Source of the DNA: SpSt-333 sp964371615
GTDB lineage: Bacteria > Bacteroidota > Ignavibacteria > UBA10030 > UBA8401
Reading direction: 5' to 3'
Assembly (NCBI GenBank): GCA_964371615.1
Contig: CAYJMS010000003.1
Span: forward strand, 62,001-126,000
Length of the DNA stretch: 64,000 nucleotides
The notes beneath the pieces are model-generated. The model saw only the letters and a program-made list of their open reading frames with translations. It ran no database searches and was not told the origin of the DNA. Position 1 is the first letter of the stretch, and the number at the start of each line of letters is the position of its first letter. The translations under genes were made by a program, and so were the position numbers. This document shows, in pieces, positions 47,306-56,174 of this stretch.

Positions 47306-49693
47306 TCACACCCCGTGTTTCTCCATCAGGCGTCTCGCCATCGGTTTGTACAACAAATAGTACAGTGAATCGAGATATGTAAAGAGTTCCGACGTCGATA
47401 AGTTGGTGGAGAATCTCCAGAAGCCGTAGATCTTGGCAAGCGATAAGAGCGATTCCGAGTACAGCTTCCAGTTGTACCGCGCATTCACGCGGGCAATCGC
47501 CTGTTTCGAAATCTTCTCCCACTGCTTCGGATCGTTTTGAGTAGCAGTAATGAAAGTCAATATTTTCTGCGTCGATTCCGCTGCATTGACCGGATCAATA
47601 TGGAATCCCGACCGGTTGTTTTCCACAATCTCCGACGGGCCGCCATACTGCGTTGCAAAGACCGGCAATCCGGAGATCATCGCTTCGAGCACCGTCAGTC
47701 CGAATCCTTCGAACAATCCCGGCTGCACAAAAACGCCGCGGCGATCGGCGATCACCCGGTAGATCTCCCCCGCTTCGGTCTTGCGGAAAAGTTTGCCGAT
47801 CCACCTCACATGACCGTCCAATTGATACTGATCCATCAAGTGATGCATCAGATGAATTTGTTCCTGCTCCTCGATGTCCGACGAACGATTGGGATCCGTG
47901 AGTCCCGCCACCACCACAAGATTCGCACGCTCGCGCAGTTCCGGCGAATCGCCGAACCACCGCACCAGTGCGGTGATATTCTTGATCTTGTCCAGCCGCG
48001 CCATGGTGAAGATCGGCGTCCGCTCGGGATGTTTCAGCGCTCCGCGGATTTCCGGATCCGCACCCGCACCGAACACCATCTCCTCCATCTTCTTCATGAT
48101 CTCGGGAAAACGCTGCTCCGTTTTGGTGTACGGAAAGTACACTTTCTCGTTCACGCCGGGAGAGACGACATTGAATTTTGGATGGAATAGGTTGATGCCG
48201 TTTTCCGCCCGGTACAGCTCCGGCATGGTGAACGCTTTGTACGATTCATATTGGCCGATCGTCGTCTGTGTGCCGGCGATCTCCTGGAACGACGACGTGA
48301 TGACAAAGTCCGCCGCGTTCATGGCGATGAGGTCTGCGGTGAATTGAAGCGAAAAATGATAATGATCGTCGTGCGATTTCCAGTACAGCGCCGAATAGAG
48401 ATATTTGCTTTTTTCCAGCGCGTGGGCAATGGTGCATTGGGTCACGCCGAATCGCCGCGCCAGCACGGTGGCGACGATGTTGCCATCCGTGTAGTTGCCG
48501 ATCACCAGATCCGGGCGGCGGACGAGTTCGGAGAGAAGCTCCACCGCTGCATCCTCCGCAAATTCTTCGAGGTACGGATAGATCTCGAACCGCGAGATCC
48601 ACCGGTTGGTGATCTCGGGATTGTGCGTCCGGAACGGCACGCGGAGTATCCATACGTTGTTTGTCTCGTGCACTTTCTCCAACCGTTGATTGCAGGTGGT
48701 GTTTCCCGCTTCCGGAATCAACCGCGTCAGGATGAGTATCTTGGGATTGACCTCGAGTCCGGCATCCTTGAACGATTGAATCATTTCCTTTTCCAACGCC
48801 TTCACCTGATCGAGTATATACACCACTTGTCCTCCCGTGTCGGGAAGTCCGAGTACTCCCTCCTGCGCAAAGTATCCGTGCGGAGAAACGACGACGATGT
48901 TGAAGATCATCGGTATGCGCGAGATAAACTGCTTCAGCGAATTGTGGTCGGGAGATTCTACCAGTGAGCGGAGGAGGCGCAGAATGTCCGCAACGGACGC
49001 AGCCGTCGAGCCGAGCCCCTGTTCGAATCCGATGCTTTGCAGGTCGTGTTTAAATGATGCAAACGGTTCATCGTCCGGCAGACCGGAAAGGAGCGTCACC
49101 GCTTTGTCGATGCTGTCGAACAGTTTGTCGATGTCGGTGATGCGCTCGTTGATCAACAGCTGATTGGAACCGTACTTATGGAGCGCAAGAAAATTGAGGA
49201 ACAGTTTTCTCCACTTTTCCGCATTGGTGAACATCTCACTGGAGAGATACCGGTTGAGATATTCCATCCCCGCGCCGATGCTTTTCGGGTCCCGCACGCT
49301 CGGAAAACGGTCGTAGAACGGCTTGAAATTGATTGTGAAAAGACTGTCGCGGATGCCGGGGAATGCGCACTGTTCCGTCGCGGCGAGATACTCCACGATC
49401 GTCACCTGATCGACGTTGAGATCGTCGAGATTGAATCGGTAGTATTGCGACAGGGCGATCCGCTCCCGCACTTCCACGAAGATCGTCTGTTTCACCACCA
49501 CCGCTTCCTGAAATTCGTTGACCAGTTTTTCGATCTCTTTCCGGTGTTGTTCGGCAAATGCGTCTGCCATGGAGCGAAAGACTTCGATCAATTCCCCGCG
49601 CAGAAGAAAGTTTCTGCCGGTTTCGATCACGGCATTGAAATACCGGAAGAGTTCTCTCCGTTCATTTTCCGCTAATGTTGAAAGTTTTTTCAT
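47306..49693 (-). CDS. Sucrose synthase
   Basis: A 795-residue GT4-type enzyme, the normal size of sucrose synthase, started at ATG 49693 with a GAGGAGA ribosome site. Residues about 1-250 are the N-terminal regulatory region. The GT-B core has SPHGYFAQEGVLGLPDTGGQVVYILDQ (read as two blocks, SPHGYFA and LGLPDTGGQV), then VVVAGLTDPNRSSDIEE and the nucleotide-sugar EX7E motif FEGFGLTVLEAMISGLP. The reaction is reversible: sucrose + NDP to NDP-glucose + fructose. It overlaps the SPS/SPP stop by four bases and closes the sucrose operon. Confidence 0.95.
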   Translation of the reverse strand: MKKLSTLAENERRELFRYFNAVIETGRNFLLRGELIEVFRSMADAFAEQHRKEIEKLVNEFQEAVVVKQTIFVEVRERIALSQYYRFNLDDLNVDQVTIVEYLAATEQCAFPGIRDSLFTINFKPFYDRFPSVRDPKSIGAGMEYLNRYLSSEMFTNAEKWRKLFLNFLALHKYGSNQLLINERITDIDKLFDSIDKAVTLLSGLPDDEPFASFKHDLQSIGFEQGLGSTAASVADILRLLRSLVESPDHNSLKQFISRIPMIFNIVVVSPHGYFAQEGVLGLPDTGGQVVYILDQVKALEKEMIQSFKDAGLEVNPKILILTRLIPEAGNTTCNQRLEKVHETNNVWILRVPFRTHNPEITNRWISRFEIYPYLEEFAEDAAVELLSELVRRPDLVIGNYTDGNIVATVLARRFGVTQCTIAHALEKSKYLYSALYWKSHDDHYHFSLQFTADLIAMNAADFVITSSFQEIAGTQTTIGQYESYKAFTMPELYRAENGINLFHPKFNVVSPGVNEKVYFPYTKTEQRFPEIMKKMEEMVFGAGADPEIRGALKHPERTPIFTMARLDKIKNITALVRWFGDSPELRERANLVVVAGLTDPNRSSDIEEQEQIHLMHHLMDQYQLDGHVRWIGKLFRKTEAGEIYRVIADRRGVFVQPGLFEGFGLTVLEAMISGLPVFATQYGGPSEIVENNRSGFHIDPVNAAESTQKILTFITATQNDPKQWEKISKQAIARVNARYNWKLYSESLLSLAKIYGFWRFSTNLSTSELFTYLDSLYYLLYKPMARRLMEKHGV

Positions 49694-51870
49694 TGCTTCT
49701 TCTCCTCGGTTGTACTTCCGACAAATCGATAGTGGCTGATCCCTTCCAGTATCCCTCCGGCAAAGCCCCGCTCGGCGAAATAGATCCTCCGTTTGCCGCG
49801 CAGTTTCTCGAGTTCGGAACTGTGGTTCCCGACAACGATGCCGAGCGTTTCGCCCGTCAGCATATCGATATCGTTCCCCGAATCGCCGGCCACAATCACA
49901 TTGTCCAGCGGAATGTTCCAACGATAGGCAAGGTACCGAACGGCGAGCCCTTTGGATGCGCGTTGCGGCAACAGATCAAGATATTGATCGTGGCTGTAGA
50001 TCATGGTGCAGCGGATCTTGTTCTTCGCCAGTTCGTGACGGATCATCTGAAGTTGTTCCGTTGAACATTGACCGTAATAACTCACTTTGAACGGGCGTTG
50101 CGTCTCTTCTTCCTGATAATCAAGAAACGGCATCATCCGCAGCGTCTCGACAATCTTCTGCCGGTACCACCGGTAATCGATATGGGAGCTCCATCCGGTA
50201 GCGGGAATGATCTCCTTTCCGGCATTATAATAGACCTCCGCGCCGACGGAAGTGATCAGAAAATCCGGTACGGGACAACGGTTCTCCTTCAGGATTGCCA
50301 GCGCCGAATCGATCGTACGTCCGGTGGCGACGCCGAAGCCGACCTCGTCGCGATGCTGCTGGATAAATGCGAGAAATTCCTCCAACGCTTGCTCGTCGCC
50401 TGCCAATGTGTTGTCGATATCGGTCACGATCAGTTTCTTTGTTCCGATCAGTTTTTTCCCGACTTGTTTGAATGTTTTTTCGTCCTTCACCGTGCGTTGT
50501 GCAATATCGATAACGCAATTAATGTACCGCTGCGAGTGAGCGGACCAGGAGTAATATGTGGCAATGCGGTTGCTGCCGTTCTCGGAATATTTTTTCCATT
50601 CCGATTGGTCATACAGCACCTTCTTGATCGCTTCCGCCATTTTTGCGGAATCGTTCGCGTCGATCAGCACTCCGCATTCGAGATTGGCGATGATGTCACG
50701 CGGTCCGCCGTGGTTGGTTGCGACGACCGGCAGTCCCGACGCGGCAGCTTCGAGCAGTGTGATGCCGAAATTCTCGGTGAAGGCGGGATTCACAAACACG
50801 CCGCGTGTTTCCGCAGCGATGCGGTACAATTCGGGAATTTCAAATTCCACGTCGTGCCGTTTGGGTATCGCCATCTTACCGTACAGATCGTATTTGTCCA
50901 TCAGCAGCAGCATTTCCGTCAGTACTTCGCGTTCGTTGTCCGGCATTGTCTGAATGTCCTTTCGGATCCCCGCGAAGATGGCAAGGTTCGCCATATTCCG
51001 CAGTTCAGGATCCTCGCCGAATGCGGTAATCAATCCGCCGATATTCTTTCGACGATCCGGCCGGCAGACGGTGAGGATCAGCGGGCGGTTCATGTCCAAA
51101 AAGAAACGCCAGAGCTGTTCGCGGATGGTGACGCGCACCGCCTGCATTTGTTCATCCATCGCATGCTGCGCTTCATGCGGGAAGAAGCGGTTCAGTTCGA
51201 TGCCGGGAGGAATCACTTCGTACTTCGGCAGGTCCTTGTTCCGGTAATTGATATACTGCTGTTTTTTTTCGTCGTGCGTACTGGTGACGATGAGATCCGA
51301 ATAATAGAGGATCGATTCCTCGACCTCGATTCGGTGATGGATATTGTACCGTTCCTCAATATCCTGTTCGTCCAATCCCGATTGGGTCAGCCGTTCGAGT
51401 TTCGGAATGCCGAGGGAATGTCCGGTATGGATCATCGGAATGCCGAAGAATTTTGTCAGTTCCGAACAGACGAAACCCGCATCGGCATAGTGGCTGTGAA
51501 TGATGTCCGGCAGCCTCCCGACCGATTTAATGTGCTTGATCGATTTGTCGACGAACTCTTCGAGATAATCCCACAGCAGTTCTTTGCGGATGTACCGGCC
51601 GCCGCCGCATTGGATTCGTATGATGGAGCATTTGTCGTTGATCGGTTCGACGCGGCGGGCATAGTCGGGAGAAATACGTTTGTCGCTGATCCACCGCGTG
51701 ATAAGTTCCACTTTTCCCACCTGCGGCAGCGTGCTGAGGGCTTTGCACAGTTCCACCACATATTTTGTCTGCCCGCCGGTGTCGGCATCGCGGCCGAGTT
51801 CGAGGTTGTCGCCGCGAATCAGTCCGTGGATGCTGTAGATCTGGATATAGAGCGGTTTGTTTTCATACAT
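49690..51870 (-). CDS. Bifunctional sucrose-phosphate synthase / sucrose-phosphatase
   Basis: A 726-residue fusion. The N-terminal GT4 domain (about 1-470) begins YIQIYSIHGLIRGDNLELGRDADTGGQTKYVV, and shows NPAFTENFGITLLEAAASGLP. The C-terminal HAD domain (about 480-720) starts with the nucleophile motif VTDIDNTLAGDE and ends VIVAGDSGNDIDMLTG. The first domain makes sucrose-6-phosphate from UDP-glucose and fructose-6-phosphate; the second dephosphorylates it. Such fusions are known in other bacteria with sucrose synthase. It overlaps both neighbours by a few bases (TGATG and ATGA), so the three genes are translationally coupled. Confidence 0.95.
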   Translation of the reverse strand: MYENKPLYIQIYSIHGLIRGDNLELGRDADTGGQTKYVVELCKALSTLPQVGKVELITRWISDKRISPDYARRVEPINDKCSIIRIQCGGGRYIRKELLWDYLEEFVDKSIKHIKSVGRLPDIIHSHYADAGFVCSELTKFFGIPMIHTGHSLGIPKLERLTQSGLDEQDIEERYNIHHRIEVEESILYYSDLIVTSTHDEKKQQYINYRNKDLPKYEVIPPGIELNRFFPHEAQHAMDEQMQAVRVTIREQLWRFFLDMNRPLILTVCRPDRRKNIGGLITAFGEDPELRNMANLAIFAGIRKDIQTMPDNEREVLTEMLLLMDKYDLYGKMAIPKRHDVEFEIPELYRIAAETRGVFVNPAFTENFGITLLEAAASGLPVVATNHGGPRDIIANLECGVLIDANDSAKMAEAIKKVLYDQSEWKKYSENGSNRIATYYSWSAHSQRYINCVIDIAQRTVKDEKTFKQVGKKLIGTKKLIVTDIDNTLAGDEQALEEFLAFIQQHRDEVGFGVATGRTIDSALAILKENRCPVPDFLITSVGAEVYYNAGKEIIPATGWSSHIDYRWYRQKIVETLRMMPFLDYQEEETQRPFKVSYYGQCSTEQLQMIRHELAKNKIRCTMIYSHDQYLDLLPQRASKGLAVRYLAYRWNIPLDNVIVAGDSGNDIDMLTGETLGIVVGNHSSELEKLRGKRRIYFAERGFAGGILEGISHYRFVGSTTEEKKQ

Positions 51871-52745
51871 CAGAAATACTTTCGGTACTGTTGATAAAAC
51901 TCATTGCCGTCCGGAAGCGCTCCGTCGATGCGGCAGATCTCGGCGGAAAACGCGGAAGCCCGTTCGTGCATCTCTTCGACCGGCCATCCGCGCATGATTC
52001 CCAGGCACATCATCGCCGCAAATGCATCGCCGGCGCCGACTGTATCCCGCACATGCTGCACAGGCGTTCGTTGAAAATCTCCCGACTCCGGTGTATAGAT
52101 CCAGGATCCATATTCACCCATCGTAACGGCCAGATGGGAGAGTGAAAAATGCGAAACAAGCTCCGCTGCGGATGGGGCGAGTGCAAACGGAGCGGAGAAG
52201 AAGAGCGAATGAATCGTTTCCAGCTCGTCGGCATTCATTTTTACGATATCGGCAAGCACCAACGACCGCTGCAACACTTCGGTGGAATAATATTCCTGCC
52301 GCAGATTGACGTCGAAGAAACATCGGTCGGCATTCTGGCTCAAGGCATACAGCGTCGACCGCGATGTCTCGCTCCGCTGCGCAAGCGTGCCGTAATACAA
52401 CATTTCGCAATTGATCAGCGCGGCGTCGGTATCGGGCGTGTGTTCGATGAAGTCGTACGCGCTCTCCTCCGTGATCGTGAATGACGGAATTCCGTCGCTG
52501 CCGAGTTCAACGACAGCCGTGCCGGTCGGATGGTGAAGATCGATCTGCAGGCACTTTTGATCGATAGTATGCCGATCCAGAAAATCTCTGATCATTGAAC
52601 CGCGATCGTCGTTTCCAATGCGTGAGATGATCGTCCCGTTTCCCGTCAATGCGTGGACGTGGAACAGGAAATTGAACGGCGCACCGCCCAGTAATTCCCG
52701 TTCGGGATAGACATCATACAATATTTCTCCAAACGCCGTGATCAT
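51870..52745 (-). CDS. PfkB-family carbohydrate kinase, probable fructokinase
   Basis: ATG 52745 gives 291 residues. The PfkB signatures are present: N-terminal GEILYDVYPERELLGGAPFN and C-terminal RDTVGAGDAFAAMM with the catalytic aspartate in GAGDAF. As first gene of the sucrose operon it would phosphorylate fructose released by sucrose synthase to fructose-6-phosphate, which SPS can reuse. The sugar specificity is inferred from context. Confidence 0.92.
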   Translation of the reverse strand: MITAFGEILYDVYPERELLGGAPFNFLFHVHALTGNGTIISRIGNDDRGSMIRDFLDRHTIDQKCLQIDLHHPTGTAVVELGSDGIPSFTITEESAYDFIEHTPDTDAALINCEMLYYGTLAQRSETSRSTLYALSQNADRCFFDVNLRQEYYSTEVLQRSLVLADIVKMNADELETIHSLFFSAPFALAPSAAELVSHFSLSHLAVTMGEYGSWIYTPESGDFQRTPVQHVRDTVGAGDAFAAMMCLGIMRGWPVEEMHERASAFSAEICRIDGALPDGNEFYQQYRKYF

Positions 52746-52926
52746 ATACTCTCTATAAATTACACATCTCACAGTGAATCGCAAGGAAAACTACATGAGA
52801 GTCATGAAGAAGTTCGATTTTTCCCAAAATCGGGCAACTTTTTCTGCTGCCAATGCCGGAGAAGAAAATGTTTTGTATCCAGTGTGAAATGTCTTATTTT
52901 ATACATACCACCAATATGGGGAGAGA

Positions 52927-54729
52927 GTGCAAGAAGTGAACAATCAACATACGTTTCATATTCCCGTCATGGGAATCGGTTTTACCATCGATACGCCGGT
53001 TAAAGTGGCCCATCTCGGCATTTCGTCGGTCATGTCGTTGGTGGATGACATGCTCGCAGAGAAGATGCGGGAGATGTACAGCAACAAACTGAACCTGCCG
53101 TATACGCCAATCAACGAAAAAAACAGCGCCGATCACCGGGCGGAACGGATCACCGCTTATCTGAATCTTGTCGACAAGATCGTTCACGACAAGTTTGCAG
53201 CGTTGAAACGGTCGTTTGAAGAAGCGGGTGAAGAGCTGAATAAGTATATCGACATGCTCCCCGACTTTTCCACACTCAAGAAACAGTTCCGGGAACTTGT
53301 TGCCAACAATACCGTGCGGGAGGATATTTCCGCCTGGATCGATGCCCATCTTCATCCCGGCAGCATCGACGTGAATATCATGACGAAGCTGGACAAAGAA
53401 AATTACCGCGGCGATGAAAAACTAACTCATGAATTTAACGACGCTCATGCGGCGCTGCGCGGGTACGCTAAGAGCAACCTCCGCTCCTGCATCGTCTTCT
53501 CGGCAGGAATGAATCCCCGCCTCTACGGATACATTGAAAAATTCGACGATTTTTACCCCGACGCGTCGGGCGATATCAAGAAAAAAATCATTCTCAAAGT
53601 CAGCGATTACCGTTCGGCGATCATTCAGGGAAAATTCCTCGCCAAAAAAGGTTTGTGGGTCTCGGAATACCGCATCGAATCCGGTTTGAACTGCGGCGGC
53701 CATGCGTTCGCCTCCGACGGATATCTGATGGGGCCGATATTGGACGAGTTCAAGCATCACCGTCAGGACCTGATCGACACCACGCATGAACTGTTCGTTG
53801 AAGGATTGAAAGTACGCAACCGTCCGATTCCGGCACAGCAACTCCCGATCCGTATCACGGCACAGGGAGGCGTCGGCACGGCGGAAGAGCATCAATTTTT
53901 ACTGGACCATTACGGACTCGATTCGATCGGCTGGGGATCGCCGTTCCTTCTCTGTCCCGAAGTGACCAATGTCGACACCCATACGATGGATTTGTTGTGC
54001 AAGGCGCATGAAGAGGATCTCTATTTAAGCAACATTTCTCCTCTCGGAGTACCATTCAACAGCCTGCGGGGAAATACCAAGGATATTGAAAAGCTGGAGT
54101 TGGTTGACAAAGGACGCCCCGGAAGTTCCTGCCCGAGAAAGTATATTCAGCTGAACACCGAATTCACGGATAAAGCGATCTGCCGCGCATCGCGCCAGTA
54201 TCAGAACATCCGGATCACCATGCTGGACGAAAAAGGATTGAGCGAGGACGAATACAAAAAAGAATTCGACGCGATCGTCGACAAGTCGTGCATCTGCGTT
54301 GGACTCGGCACTTCTGCATTGATCGTCAACAATCTCAACACAAAAGTCGAAGGGCCGGGGGTCTCCGTGTGTCCCGGACCGAACATCGCGTACTACGATA
54401 AGATCGTTTCGCTGAAGACGATGACGGATCATATTTACGGCAGATCCAACATCATGACGCATCCCGCCCGTCCGCATATGTTTGTGAAGGAGTTGAAACT
54501 CTACATCGATTATCTGAAAACGCAGATCGCGGAAACGCCGTTTCCGTTTACCGACAAACAGATAAAATATTTCGGGGAGTTCCAGAAAAATCTGGAAGAC
54601 GGAGTCGCTTATTACAAAAATCTGTACTCCGATTTCGAATCGAAGTTGGCGGTAATGAAAGAAGATCTCTATGCAGAATTAGAAGAGATCCGCATGAAGC
54701 TGAACGAATCAGCCCCTGTTGCAGTGTAA
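52927..54729 (+). CDS. Conserved-looking 600-residue protein of unknown function
   Basis: GTG starts at 52927 and 52936 are both possible, the second with better spacing from the GGGGAG ribosome site at 52918-52923. The first 45 residues (PVMGIGFTIDTPVKVAHLG, then ISSVMSLVDDMLAEKMREMY) read like the opening of an FMN-dependent TIM-barrel protein. Later glycine-rich blocks ITAQGGVGTAEEHQFLLDHYG and SIGWGSPFLLCPEVTNV, the cysteine motif GRPGSSCPRKYIQLN and SCICVGLGTSALIVNN look conserved and could form a redox or flavin site. The C-terminal 90 residues are helical. No signal peptide. I do not recognise an assigned function. Divergent from the sucrose operon; ends at a terminator. Confidence 0.85.
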   Translation: MQEVNNQHTFHIPVMGIGFTIDTPVKVAHLGISSVMSLVDDMLAEKMREMYSNKLNLPYTPINEKNSADHRAERITAYLNLVDKIVHDKFAALKRSFEEAGEELNKYIDMLPDFSTLKKQFRELVANNTVREDISAWIDAHLHPGSIDVNIMTKLDKENYRGDEKLTHEFNDAHAALRGYAKSNLRSCIVFSAGMNPRLYGYIEKFDDFYPDASGDIKKKIILKVSDYRSAIIQGKFLAKKGLWVSEYRIESGLNCGGHAFASDGYLMGPILDEFKHHRQDLIDTTHELFVEGLKVRNRPIPAQQLPIRITAQGGVGTAEEHQFLLDHYGLDSIGWGSPFLLCPEVTNVDTHTMDLLCKAHEEDLYLSNISPLGVPFNSLRGNTKDIEKLELVDKGRPGSSCPRKYIQLNTEFTDKAICRASRQYQNIRITMLDEKGLSEDEYKKEFDAIVDKSCICVGLGTSALIVNNLNTKVEGPGVSVCPGPNIAYYDKIVSLKTMTDHIYGRSNIMTHPARPHMFVKELKLYIDYLKTQIAETPFPFTDKQIKYFGEFQKNLEDGVAYYKNLYSDFESKLAVMKEDLYAELEEIRMKLNESAPVAV

Positions 54730-54751
54730 GGAATTCTCTTTTCGGTATTAC

Positions 54752-54784
54752 AAACCCGCGGCGATCACTGCGGGTTTTTTATTT
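54752..54784 (+). terminator. Intrinsic terminator after the 600-residue protein gene
   Basis: Arms AAACCCGC and GCGGGTTT around a ten-base loop, followed by TTTATTTT. Confidence 0.88.
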
Positions 54785-54933
54785 TCATCGCGCGCCGTTT
54801 GCCGTCGCTGCCATCCAGTGCTGAACCGCGATATCGAAAAAATTCCAAATTCCGAGAGAATTTCGACGTCAAAATTATAACGATTGTTCCTTATATTGTT
54901 CATAATGTATTATTACAAGGACACCTCACGCAT

Positions 54934-55362
54934 ATGCACGACAATCCTTCAACTGAACGGTACGAACTAACAATGAGTGTTGCACCGGAAGATATCGACA
55001 TGCTGGACCACGTCAACAACATCGTCTATCTCCGCTGGGTGCAGGATGCCGCCGTCGCGCATTGGACAGCCGCCGCAACGGATGAAGAGAAAGCGGCGGT
55101 CTACTGGGTGGTCGTGCGGCACGAAATCGATTACCTCCGTTCCGCCCGGCGCGGCGACACGATCATCGCCCGTACGTGGGTCGGCGGAACGGTTAAACAT
55201 TATTTCGAACGGCATACGGAGATCCTCCGTGCCTCCGATGCAACGGTGCTCGCTCGCGCAAAGACCCTCTGGTGTCCCATCGATCAGAAGAGCGGGAGGC
55301 CGACGCGCGCAAGCGAAAGCATTCATAAACGATTTTCCGTTTCAACAAACGACAACGCATGA
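54934..55362 (+). CDS. Hotdog-fold acyl-CoA thioesterase (4HBT family)
   Basis: ATG 54934 gives 142 residues, the usual size for single-hotdog thioesterases; the longer upstream frame covers non-coding leader. The signature VAPEDIDMLDHVNNIVYLRWVQDAA includes the catalytic aspartate region and HVNN. VVRHEIDYLRSARRGD and FERHTEILRASDATVLARAKTLW are typical later strands. It hydrolyses acyl-CoA or acyl-ACP thioesters in the cytoplasm; chain specificity unknown. Its stop overlaps the next start (ATGA). Confidence 0.9.
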   Translation: MHDNPSTERYELTMSVAPEDIDMLDHVNNIVYLRWVQDAAVAHWTAAATDEEKAAVYWVVVRHEIDYLRSARRGDTIIARTWVGGTVKHYFERHTEILRASDATVLARAKTLWCPIDQKSGRPTRASESIHKRFSVSTNDNA

Positions 55363-56156
55363 ACACGACAACCTATCGTATTGAAAAAATGGACTGCCCC
55401 TCCGAGGAGCAGATGATCCGGATGAAACTGGAGGGAATTCAATCGATCTCCTCATTGCATTTCGACATTCCCAACAGAACGCTCCGGGTGGTTCATACGA
55501 ACTCCCACGACACTATCTTTGCCGCATTGGACAGCCTGAAATTCGACACAGCACACGTACGCACGGAGAGTGCCGCTGCGGGTGATAACGCAACGGAGTC
55601 GCATGACGGGGAACGGACATTATTGTATCGGGTGCTGGGGATTAATTTCTTTTTCTTCGTTTTCGAGTTAGCCGCGGGATTCATCGCCGGTTCCATGGGA
55701 TTGGTGGCGGACAGTCTGGATATGCTTGCGGACAGTATTGTGTACGGCTTGTCTCTCTACGCCGTCGGACGGAGTGTTGCGCATAAAAAGAATGTTGCAA
55801 AAGCAGCGGGGATCTTTCAGTTGATTCTTGCCGTTATGGGATTGACGGAAGTGGTGCGGAGATTTATCGGCGTCGATGAGATTCCTTCATTCGAAATGAT
55901 GATTGCCGTTTCGTTCTTTGCTTTGATCGGCAACGCCGTCAGCTTGTATCTGCTCCAAAAGAGCAAGAGCAAAGAGGCGCACATGCAGGCAAGCATGATC
56001 TTTACATCCAACGACGTCATAGTCAATATCGGCGTTATTGCCGCAGGAGCGCTGGTGCTCGCCACTGATTCGAATTATCCCGATCTTGTCATCGGTATCA
56101 TCATCTTTGCATTGGTCGGTCGGGGAGCGTACAGAATTTTACAGCTTTCACGATAA
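55359..56156 (+). CDS. Cation transporter of the CDF type with N-terminal HMA-like domain
   Basis: A 265-residue protein. Residues 1-65 resemble a heavy-metal-associated domain, but the usual MxCxxC motif is MDCPSEE, with glutamate at the second cysteine position. Residues about 88-262 form a compact six-helix CDF transporter core with the metal-site motif GLVADSLDMLADSIVYG and the second site SNDVIVNIG. No cytoplasmic C-terminal domain is present. It should export divalent or heavy metal ions by proton exchange. Co-translated with the thioesterase upstream, which has no obvious functional link. Confidence 0.87.
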   Translation: MNTTTYRIEKMDCPSEEQMIRMKLEGIQSISSLHFDIPNRTLRVVHTNSHDTIFAALDSLKFDTAHVRTESAAAGDNATESHDGERTLLYRVLGINFFFFVFELAAGFIAGSMGLVADSLDMLADSIVYGLSLYAVGRSVAHKKNVAKAAGIFQLILAVMGLTEVVRRFIGVDEIPSFEMMIAVSFFALIGNAVSLYLLQKSKSKEAHMQASMIFTSNDVIVNIGVIAAGALVLATDSNYPDLVIGIIIFALVGRGAYRILQLSR

Positions 56157-56174
56157 GCATTCGCTGTTCCGCAC

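Noticed and set aside
47537..48967. Long plus-strand ORFs inside the sucrose synthase gene
   Set aside because: They are antisense shadows of a gene with full family motifs on the minus strand.
50068..51894. 608-codon plus-strand ORF
   Set aside because: Antisense to the SPS-SPP fusion gene; composition is His/Asp/Phe-rich as expected for an antisense shadow, and no motif is present.
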